From: Isoetes taiwanensis
Taxonomy: Eukaryota > Streptophyta > Lycopodiopsida > Isoetales > Isoetaceae
Assembly (NCBI GenBank): GCA_021234155.1
Contig: JAJEKV010000057.1
Location: 5,549,821-5,613,820 of the forward strand
Direction: 5' to 3'
DNA: 64,000 bases
The position numbers were made by a program, and so were the translations under genes. The stretch's first letter is position 1. Every line of letters starts with the position of its first letter. Positions 55,656 to 64,000 of the stretch are shown here, in pieces. The notes under the pieces are model-generated. The model did no database searches and had not been told where the DNA came from. It was given only the letters and a program-made list of their open reading frames with translations.

Positions 55656-56185
55656 TAAGTAGTGGTCATATGAAACAATATGTGAAATCCACCCATTGAG
55701 CTCTTGCCATAAATGCGCAATATATAGAGAGTTTTGCTCGAATATTTATATTATATTATAATAATTGGTGCACGCTCATTTGCATAAATTATTTAGATAA
55801 GCTCATTTCTAATGGAGTATCACAAGCAGTGATGCTTAAAATGTTTTTATTTTTTTTATTGCGTTCAATTTTATTTTATTTTTATATGTATATGCCATGC
55901 AATGCATGCCAATTGCATCTTATCATAAATATCAAGTAGCCCTAGAATATGGCGTCGTCACAGTGTAAATTGCCTCTATTGAATATGAATTGTAACACAC
56001 GTATATCAAGAGTGATTTTTAGTTTTTAAAAGTAGTTTGACTTAGAGAGAATTACTTTACTAAGAAGGCTTTTTATTAATTATTGTTTCTTGTTTTTGGG
56101 TAGATGGTTCACAATATGCTACATTTAATGACTAGTAAAAACGACATACATGTTGCAAATGATCGAGTTTCTTACTAAAATAGAA
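55656..56185. other. AT-rich 3' flank of the membrane protein gene
   Basis: Parts around 55660-55830 echo the coding sequence of exon 2 in decayed form (for example CCACCCATTGAGCTCTTGCC against 56285-56305), so a second, eroded copy of exon 2 may lie here. Confidence 0.4.
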
Positions 56186-57902
56186 TTATGTCACTGTATG
56201 GATCTTGTTCAAATGGTCAAGTTGCCAGCCACTTAGTTTTCTAAGCAGCGGCCATATAAAAAATTGGACAGCACCAACCAAGATTGTGTAGAATCCACCC
56301 ACTTGAACTATTGCCATAAATGCACGATATATTGGAGAACTTTGTTTGACTATATCACAGTACGATGGTGCACATTCATTTGCATAAACAGGCCATGATA
56401 TGCTCATTCCCAATGCGGTATCGTTACCGATGACATTTAATACACCTTCATTCTTGGCAGCATTCCAATAGTCATCATACGTACTCCCATGCTTAGCTTG
56501 AAACTGTGCTATCATGGTGCGCCATACAGTATACAACAATCGCATCTTATCATAGATGCCATCTGTCCCATTGATGACCCTTAGAATATCATAGTTCCAT
56601 AAAATTTGATCCAAGTTTCCTGTTGCATGATAAATGTTAAGGCTACTAGTGCTTCAAAAGTGACAAGAATATTGGCATATGTATATGTTAATAAAACATT
56701 AAAAAGAAGGTGAAAGAGCTGTTAAGCACGCATGTATGATTAGGTTAGGGTTATATAAGTAATTAAGATCTGGGGTAGGCAGAGTAGAAGTTGAAATTAT
56801 GGCTAGGATAGGGCCTCAATGCTCTCAACCAAAGTCTTGTCTTAGATGTAAACAATTGATTAAGATAAGCACGCAAGCATGAACACATGCATGAGTTTAA
56901 AATAGGCTTGAATGGATTTAGTTTTTATCATCTCCGGTCTCCGGAGACTAAATAGGCTATGGGACCCAAACAAACAAAGGAACAAACAAACATAAGCAAA
57001 CAAACAACAATCGACCTATGGGAAACCGACCTATGGGAGAGGGGGCAAGGAGGCTAAGGTTATAAGATTTGAGGCAGAAGCTTTGACCTAGGGTAGGTTT
57101 ATTTGGCAACGATAAGGAAAGAAAAATAAAGAAAATGATTTGGCAATGAAAGTATGGAGTAAGTTGAAGATAAAAATTGAAAATTAATTTTAACGTCCAT
57201 GAAAACGACATGGAAGACAAGATGGCCTATGGTTTGTCCTAAATGTAAAGAGACCAGATGGCCTATGGGATAGAAGCTTTGTCCTAAATGCAAAGACTTG
57301 ATTCACATGGTCTTACACTAAGAATCGAGAAAAAGAAACTATTGTTGTGGGGGTGCGGAAAAAAAATACTGAAATCGAGAAAAAGCCTTACCTAGAACTC
57401 GACTGGCAATAGTATCGTTGAGCTGCTGAGGACCCATAAGGCTAGAATCAGCCAAGCAAGTCTGAGAAATATTGTTAAGAACAACCGAATCAACCATGAG
57501 TTTGCAGCCCCGCAGATCTTTATAAGCAGGCAGATCTTGGCAAAAGTCCAGGCCGTTGGTAACATTTTGTCCTCTTTGGATCTGTCCGGAGATATTCACA
57601 AGCGGAAAAAAGGCGACATAATCTGGCCAGTTGATGTTGAGTCGGGTGCAGACGCAGATGCTGGTCAGTTTTCCATTGAAATATTTATCCCCATCCTTAT
57701 CTGTAAAAGCAAACTGTTTTAGGTTCGAGCCTTCCTTTTTCTGGTCTGCCCATGCTCTGTCGGTTCTTGAAGAAGATGAATATATTGTGATAAAAAGCAC
57801 CAACATGGCTACAAATGCTAGTGCTCCTGCCCCTGCTATTACTACCCTCCCTACATTTCTGCCCTTGCCTCCTTCGTATGTTTTTGGCCTATACCATTGC
57901 AC
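56186..57902 (-). CDS. Two-exon gene for a 314-residue membrane protein of unknown function
   Basis: Exon 1 is 57392-57902 (MQWYRPKTYEGGKGRNVGRV) and exon 2 is 56186-56619, ending HTVT-stop. The donor CTAG|GTAAGG and acceptor CAACAG|GAAAC join in phase to give ...RVLGNLDQILW. Residues about 20-41 are a TM helix (VVIAGAGALAFVAMLVLFI), and residues about 275-305 contain a second (FYTILVGAVQFFIW). Between them is a domain with several Cys and at least five N-x-S/T sites (NISG, NVTN, NISQ, NDTI, NGTD), so a luminal or extracellular domain is likely. The C-terminal C-x-P-x-x-C-D...GG pattern recalls uncharacterised membrane proteins of seed-free plants. No function can be given. It is intact, unlike its neighbours. 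Confidence 0.75.
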
Positions 57903-58752
57903 AAAAATAACATCAACACAAAGAAAGCCTAAAAAAATGAAGGAAATAAAAACCCAATATATGTCCCAATATATGTCCCCTACTTACTGCTCTTTATCTC
58001 CCACAAATCCTGCACTTAAGTCCACCAATCCCCTCCAAAACACATCGCGCACTATATTTCCCATATGTGCTCTTCTTCTTCGTCTCCGCTTTCATTTCAA
58101 TCCATACATATTGCACCTTCAGAACTCATCCGTGTCCATTCTGTCACTTTCGCGAATGCTTCCATTGTTTAAAGTCAATTTATGTGACTTTTGTTTACAT
58201 AACCCAATTGCATTGGTTTTGGAGTATTGTATGATATTTAGACTCAGTCTTTGTCCGCATGTTACTTGTTATTGATTTACATTTTAGTTTCCAGTTGTAA
58301 AGAGCAATCCTTTATTCGTGTTCTAATGTAACTTTCCCTACATCCAAAACCCTTTATTCCTTTGGAACACGAACATTTAAGCATATAAAGAAATATTTAA
58401 ACATATTTTAATCAAATGTTATTGTTGATTATTGTTTGATTTCTGGCATTTAGATCATACTATGAAGCCTTTACAAAAGTCTATAGGTGTACGTAGTGGA
58501 TGTACACATAATATTTTCCATTTGACTAAAGAATATTTGCAAACACAAAACATGGTGGTTTTGGCAATAATTCCTCATCTTTGTTGAACAATAAAGAAAC
58601 TATAATCACAAACCATTTGAAGGGGTAGAAATCCGGTCTCTTGCAAGGAAAGGATTTGATATGGAACCGTGGACTTGACTCCAAGTCTTTGGGTTAGAAA
58701 GGCTTTACAGACTGTTCCAAGTCATCCCATGTAGCAAATGATGTCACTAGTA
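57388..58752 (-). repeat. Segmental duplication, copy 1 (exon 1 part and upstream flank)
   Basis: From about 57621 to 58752 the sequence matches 62699-63790 at an estimated 95%, in the same orientation, including the first 90 or so codons of exon 1 and about 850 bp upstream. Confidence 0.85.
57903..58590 (-). promoter_or_regulatory. Upstream region of the membrane protein gene
   Basis: Non-coding and conserved between the two duplicate copies. It is the only candidate promoter region; no confident TATA box is picked. Confidence 0.4.
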
Positions 58753-58755
58753 GTA
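58591..58755 (-). pseudogene. Non-LTR reverse transcriptase C-terminal fragment
   Basis: This is the copy-1 counterpart of 63627-63790. The coding match (LLQETGFLPLQMVCD region) is truncated at 58755. Confidence 0.5.
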
Positions 58756-58777
58756 GTATATATTTATAATCTCGTAT

Positions 58778-58905
58778 ATAACATTTATAACATCATTTGA
58801 TGAGGTGCTAATAGGTTCTATATTATGTACATGTGCCTCACATAACATTTATAACATCATTTGATGAGGTGCTAATAGGTTCTATATTATGTACATGTGC
58901 CTCAC
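58778..58905. repeat. Perfect tandem duplication, two units of 64 bp
   Basis: ATAACATTTATAACATCATT through GTACATGTGCCTCAC occurs twice in a row (58778-58841, 58842-58905). Confidence 0.95.
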
Positions 58906-59605
58906 GAACTAGCAACACTTCTACTAGAAATTTTACAAAAGTGTTATTAGTTTATGTGGTGGCAACTAAAGAATAGTATAGACATTTGACAAGATTAATA
59001 ATAGGTTTGACATTTGACAACATTAAAATAGTATAGACATTTACAACATTAATAATAGTTTGGATTCTATTATAGGTTCATATGCTAGACAAATGGTTTA
59101 TATGCTACCCCACACATTCACATATGTGCTACCTTATTCCAATTTCCACACGACTTATTATTGTTGCTTCCTAGCAAGTTGAGCTCCTCTTGCATTGAAA
59201 ATACAATTCCTTTAAGTGGCTACGGTGCTCAAGGACTTCAAGTCAACAATTTTCATCCTGAAAATGTACTAGGACATATAGACGACATTAGCACTATGAA
59301 CTAATGTTGAACCCACAATGTGCAACTTTCTTGACTTTATTCAATATATCCTACTCATTTGCTAATCTACTCTTGAGCCAAAGTGATATGGTCACATGGT
59401 TGCTGAGTTGGCATTCCTTTGCATCAAATATTTGAAACTCTGCTTCAACATAACTAGCTGTACAATACACTGTGTAGAAACATCCACTTTGAATAGCCAG
59501 AAGCGATATAAATGTACTTTGCTGAGGGGATATATAATGCAAAATGCAATTTGCTTTAACAATCTGGAAAGAACTTCCTTTACAAGTCGTTCATCCTTGG
59601 TTGAT
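58906..59605. other. No gene seen
   Basis: AT-rich sequence with short repeats of CATTTGACAACATTAA. Minus-strand frames 59351-59634 lack motifs. Confidence 0.35.
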
Positions 59606-59607
59606 GG

Positions 59608-60640
59608 TGGAGTTTTTTTTTGGAAGGAGGACAAGCTTTATTCACCAATGAGAAAACTATAACAAAATAAACTGGAAGACAGAACTATAACCCCAGTGGA
59701 CAAACTGATTCAGCTGAGCACAATCATATGTCTATGCATAAGAATGAATTTGAAGGTAAATATGCCAAATCAGTACGTTTTTCTCTTAGCCAAGAGAAGA
59801 ACAATTATAAGCCCTAACAATGTTGGAGTGCTTAGACCTAAAACCTTCTTGCGCAAATGCATGCACCTTTCTTTTCTCCGCCCATATTGTCAATTGTTGC
59901 TCAAGAATACCAGCCATAGTCTTGCCAATAATGAGCTGAAAATGATTGTGGGGGGTTGGCAGGGCAGTGTGAGTAAATTATTGCTTTATGTATTAAGACC
60001 ACTATACATTGACGGTCCATTGTGAGGGAAAGCCTTCTAGAGGGGCCATGTTGAACAGGTTGGTACGTATAGAACTATGGGTAGTCCAACCCACAGTTTT
60101 GCCTGCATGCCATCTAGGTCTGCAGCCTCGCCATTGGCGAGATGCTGCAAGCCTTTAGTAACGTTCGCCTCTTTATAACCAGTGATGGGTCTAGTTGTGT
60201 TGGCATTTTACTGCTTCCCCTGGTCTTGAGAAATGTTTCCAGCAATTTGCATAACTCTTCTCCAAAATATCTTGAGGTATTGATCAAAGAGATAGAACAT
60301 CTCCCCTTGGTGTTCTGTCACATATTGGGCTATCTTGCCATTAAAAGTTTTATATAGTTTGATCATCTGCACTGTAACAGTGGGGTCAATTCCCCTTATC
60401 CTAAGCATCAAACCACCTATTTTGAAGAGAGTCTGCCTGTGATGAAGGCCTTCTTGCTCTTCTGCTCTCAAAACACCTTTCTACAGCACTAAAAAGGGCC
60501 AGGGGGAGCCGAGGCATGTGTATGTTAGCCTGACACTGGGCTTGTATAGGTTGCCAGTCTACGTCTAAAAGGAGGGGTTGGTGATTTGAACCTGCCTTCG
60601 TATTTCTGTTGTTTGTCATATTTAATGGATGTTGACATAT
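59608..60640 (-). mobile_element. Probable non-LTR retroelement fragment
   Basis: A T run (59610-59618) followed by GGAAGGAGGACAAGCTTTAT resembles the reversed A-tail seen near 62102 (TTTTTTGGAAGG). Minus frames 60401-60619 (NHQPLLLDVDW) and 60208-60471 (MLRIRGIDPTVTVQMIKLYK) may be endonuclease or linker remains. The domain evidence is weak. Confidence 0.4.
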
Positions 60641-61815
60641 GTTTTAGCGGTAAAAACCAACTCTAGCATATGGCATTTAGAAGCTATGTTACGAAAACAT
60701 CATACAACTATGTTCTCAGTATGTGACGTATGGATTCATCAGCTAATAATAAATGCAAAAGATTTGGATTCATGAGTTAGTAATGTTATCATAGATTCCT
60801 TTGACTCTATTCACTTTAAAAATTACTACTAATTCCAACATAGATTTCTTTGGCACTCTTCACTTTCACCACTAATAATGCTAACATACATTCCTTTAAC
60901 TCTCTTCACTTCCAAAATCCTTTCCAATCTAGGATATAACTCTTTATCTGTTCTGTTTTATTATTGTAACCACAAAAGAAAAAGCAAACTCTTTTGAGAT
61001 TTTCGAACACATTCAGCTTCAAAAGATTTACTATCTATGATACTGCTATCAAAGAAGATGTAACCATATTTTCAATGCAAGTTCTGGTTTATTGGAGTGG
61101 TAAGATTATATAGTTTTTGCGTGAACATAACAGATTAATATACTTGGTCAATCACAACCATGGCCTACTCGAGGTGAAGCTAAGCACAAAGAGCTATATT
61201 CAATTACAATGTTCACTCCCATGCAATGTTAATTTGGTTATATTTTTGTTATATATCCTTGCTATAGTTGTGGCCAGCTCATCTGCTTTTGTTTTATTGT
61301 GACTCATGCTTCTCAACAAACCCCATATTAAAAAGAAAAGACCCCTTGAAAACATTGTACATTGCATGTGTACTCTTTTATTTACTGTCCATTTTGATTA
61401 ATGCGCCTGTGTTTTCCAAGTATGTGCACCCAATGCCTAAGCTATGATGAACATTCAAAGGTTTGCATGGAAGTTTCAGGTTCTATATATTCATCAAATT
61501 TTGCATGGAAAATTTAGGTGCTATTTCCTTTCTCCCTTATGAGCATAATGCCACGATTCTATTGCTCGCATTCTTTAGATGGGGACATCCTTCCTCACAT
61601 CTCCTATTTATGCTACCTCTTATTGCGTTTCAGTCTTTGGCATTCTCTTGAGCTCCTTTCATACTTGCTCCTTTGACTCGTGAAGTTTCCCTTCCCCTTC
61701 TCCCTCCTTCAAGCTTCTTTGTCATACCTGAGGTTTTTCAGATAGTCTAGTGCTTGGTATATTTCATCCAGTGATGTGGCCCAATGGCCTCCAATTTTTT
61801 ATGCATAGTCCAGGA
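60641..61815. other. No gene seen
   Basis: AT-rich intergenic sequence without recognised frames or repeats. Confidence 0.4.
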
Positions 61816-61817
61816 AA

Positions 61818-62090
61818 ATGCTTGTAGCTACTGCATCATTTTGCACAGGGTCCCACAAGCTATGGATTGAGATAGGTAGATGGGTGCGGCCGCAATTGCC
61901 ACGAGAAGCGAGATTATGTGCATTTTGCCAGTTACAGGTTATTGAAGATGAAAGCCATATTGTTACGGTCCAAGGGCGAGTCACGCTTGCAAACCTTGGG
62001 ACGTGGAGTTGGCCTTGGAAGTGCGACTATGGCTTGGGAATGCTCCAAGGTCAGTTACCGCTTAGGGGCGGTGTTGGGTTATTTTTAATT
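61818..62090 (+). pseudogene. C-terminal zinc-finger region of a non-LTR element
   Basis: SHKLWIEIGRWVRPQLPREA followed by LCAFCQLQVIEDESHIV matches the terminal C-x-x-C...E-D-E-x-H block of plant non-LTR ORF2 proteins. The second half of the frame is junk after 62000. Confidence 0.6.
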
Positions 62091-62097
62091 GGCATTT

Positions 62098-62268
62098 TGT
62101 TTTTTGGAAGGCAAGAATCTGTATTATATTCGAATGATAAAACATTTATGTACATACAGTTGAGTATGGAACTACTACCACTTCTCTGATCCATGAATAG
62201 TAGTCCAGACTCTTAGCCTTGTGGCTCTTAGAACCCCTCTCAATATCTTCTCTATAGGATACTACAGG
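62098..62268 (-). mobile_element. 3' end of a non-LTR retroelement, same family as 48757-48927
   Basis: Reverse-complement match to 48757-48927, with T run TTTTTTGG at the left. It is inserted next to the plus-strand zinc-finger fragment. Confidence 0.6.
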
Positions 62269-62698
62269 AGAGGAAGACTAAGTTTCTAGACCCTAATGAT
62301 GCAAATAGGGCCAGCTACGGGATAAGAACTACCCGACCTCTTCTCTAAACAGATACTATGGGAGCACATATCTTGTCTTTCCCCATGCCCCAACTGCATC
62401 ATAGCTTCAAAAAGGTTGGCTCTAAGATAAACAGAAGAAACTAGACTTGAGTTAGAGAGCTATAGAAGAACGGAGCAGCCAAGTGCACTGATCTGCCACC
62501 ACTATGTTAATATGACATTTTTAATATGAATATTAATGGGACTGTTTTAAAAGGCTTAACCATTGAATGTTGGGGATCCACATGGCGAAACCCCATTGGC
62601 TGTAGCCATTTAAAGGGGATTCATTCCCCCTCATACGAACAACAAACAAAGGTCACGGGATCTGTTAATAGGTTCTGGATTCTAGAAGGAGGACCGAT
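62269..62698. other. Unassigned sequence left of duplication copy 2
   Basis: No gene seen. The 62526-62801 frame runs across the duplication border. Confidence 0.35.
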
Positions 62699-63790
62699 TT
62701 GGAGGCCAGTTGATGTTGAGACGGGTGCATACACAGATGTTGGTCAGTTTGCCATTGAAATATTTATCCCCATCCTTATCTGTAAAAGCAAATTGTTTTA
62801 GCTTCGAGCCTTCCTTTTTCTAGTCTGCCCATGCCCTGTCGATTCTTGAAGAAGATGAATATATTGTGATAAAAAGCACCAACATGGCTACAAATGCTAG
62901 TGCTCCTGCCCTTGCTATTACTACCCTCCCTACATTTCTGCCCTTGCCTCCTTCGTATGTTTTTGGCATATACCATTGCACAAAAATAACATCAAGACAA
63001 AGGAAACCTAAAAAAATGAAGGAAATAAAAACCCAATATTACTGCTCTTTATCTCCCACAAATCCTGCACTTAAGTCCACCAATCCCATCCAAAACACAT
63101 CGTGCACTATAATTCCCATATGCGATCTTCTTCTTCGTCTCTGCTTTCATTTCAATCCATACATATTGCACCTTCAGAACTCATCCGTGTCCATTCTGTC
63201 ACTTTCGTGAAAGCTTCCATTGTTTAAAGTCAATTTATATGACTTCTGTTTACATAACCCAATTGCAGTGGTTTTGGAGTATTGTATGACATTTAGACTC
63301 AGTCTTTGTCCGCATGTTACTTGTTGTTGATTTACATTTTAGTTTCCAGTTGTAAAGAGCAATCCTTTATTTGTGTTCTAATGTAACTTTCTCTACATTC
63401 AAAACCCTTTATTCCTTTAAAACACGAACATTTAAGCATATAAAGGAATATTTGAACATATTTTAATCAAAAGTTATTGTTGATTATTGTTTGATTTCAG
63501 GCATTTAGATCATATATGAAGCCTTTACAAAAGTCTGTAGGTGTACGTAGTGGATGTACACAATATTTTCCATTTGACTAAAGAATATTTGCAAACACAA
63601 AACATGGTGGTTTTGGCAATAATTCCTCATCTTTGTTGAACAATAAAGAAACTATAATCACAAACCATTTGAAGGGGTAGAAATCCGGTCTCTTGCAGAA
63701 GAATTTGATATGGAACTGTGGACTTGACTCCAAGTGCTCGGGCTAGAAAGGCTTTCTGTACCCGTTTCAAGTCATCCCACATAGCAAATG
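62699..63790 (-). pseudogene. Partial duplicate of the membrane protein gene and its upstream flank
   Basis: This is the copy-2 counterpart of about 57621-58752. The coding part (62699-62985) lacks the rest of exon 1 and all of exon 2 and has frameshifts (the start context now reads MVYAKNIRRRQGQKCREGSN). The upstream part runs into the RT fragment as in copy 1. Confidence 0.8.
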
Positions 63791-63917
63791 ATGTCACTAG
63801 TCCCCATACTTCTGCTCCGTACAGGTGCGTCGGCTCCACCAACACCCTGAACAAGTACGACTGGTGTGTATAAAACTCTGCTCTATGGCAATTGTCCTGC
63901 TTTGCATAGAATTGCAA
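63627..63917 (-). pseudogene. Non-LTR reverse transcriptase C-terminal fragment
   Basis: The frame reads LYGAEVWGLVTSFAMWDDLK and VQKAFLARALGVKSTVPYQI, ending LQETGFLPLQMVCDY. YG-E-W-G and LGVK-TPY-ILL-ETG-PL are the RT-distal blocks of a plant non-LTR family. The element continues beyond the window or is truncated at 63917. Confidence 0.65.
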
Positions 63918-64000
63918 TGTTTCCAGATAAATCTTTTACATTTAAGAGTACTTTCTCACAACCTAGACCTCATGGACCTACTCCATCTGCTGCAATGCCA

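Noticed and set aside
57631-58275. 214-codon plus-strand frame
   Set aside because: It is antisense to exon 1 and the upstream flank of the intact minus-strand gene, and has no motif.
1-64000. tRNA, rRNA or small structured RNA genes
   Set aside because: I looked for B-box-like GGTTCGANTCC and paired arms and found none that fold convincingly by eye.
1-64000. Bacterial or organellar origin of the window because of the ParB-like and methyltransferase motifs
   Set aside because: These motifs lie in exons with GT-AG borders amid plant retroelements and plant host genes, so contamination is unlikely.

Overview
The window reads as repeat-dense nuclear DNA of a land plant. The signs are GT-AG introns, a chromodomain Ty3/gypsy retrotransposon, plant-type L1 LINEs with DUF4283-like ORF1 and zf-RVT C-termini, a SWIM-finger MULE with a Ulp1-like cargo gene, and pieces of plant host genes (FBL15-type F-box/LRR, ALMT, a plant membrane metallophosphoesterase). 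Low gene density and an unfamiliar membrane-protein family would fit a fern or another seed-free plant, but that is inference; the species cannot be fixed from the sequence.

Layout. 1-6657: a decayed plus-strand Ty3/gypsy chromovirus (gag, PR, RT/RNase H, IN, chromodomain, 3' LTR; the 5' LTR is not seen). 6658-7157 and 11335-11646: a GC-rich, LTR-like sequence split by a minus-strand, 5'-truncated L1 LINE (7157-11322) with a 12-bp target-site duplication. 11969-28871: a 16.9-kb segment bounded by a 34-bp inverted repeat with one mismatch. It holds (i) a MULE-like element (about 12090-20240) with a SWIM transposase and a minus-strand Ulp1-like gene; (ii) a minus-strand, intron-rich gene (about 20580-25050) with a BAH-like exon, a ParB-like exon and a permuted-order (motif IV before motif I) DNA amino-methyltransferase; and (iii) a divergently oriented plus-strand DUF7869-type gene (25319-28410). 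About 30 copies of the palindrome GGTATAAATTTATACC lie in the inferred introns and flanks of the methyltransferase gene and in the divergent intergenic region. This is the strongest candidate for an undescribed system.

28949-29669: a foldback element with roughly 320-bp arms. 30690-31145: an ALMT remnant. 32930-33630: direct repeats. 33672-40380: an older LINE endonuclease piece and a second, plus-strand L1 LINE. 40345-40560: a gypsy RT scrap.

42020-55650: a composite block in which three inverted-repeat pairs interleave. It contains a truncated metallophosphoesterase gene (plus strand, 44134-46808) and an FBL15-like F-box/LRR gene (minus strand, 50590-54390) whose C-terminal exons lie upstream of its F-box-side exons, that is, in circularly permuted order. 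56186-57902: the only intact protein gene seen, a two-exon gene for a 314-residue, two-TM membrane protein of unknown function. Its 5' part and upstream flank are duplicated about 5 kb away (62699-63790). The rest is non-LTR retrotransposon debris and AT-rich sequence.

How parts may work together. In the 17-kb element the DUF7869-type protein is the likely mobility factor, and the methyltransferase could mark element or host DNA; the palindromes are plausible binding or modification sites. None of this is shown. Both genes carry frameshifts or stops in this copy, so the function would have to be read from better-preserved relatives.
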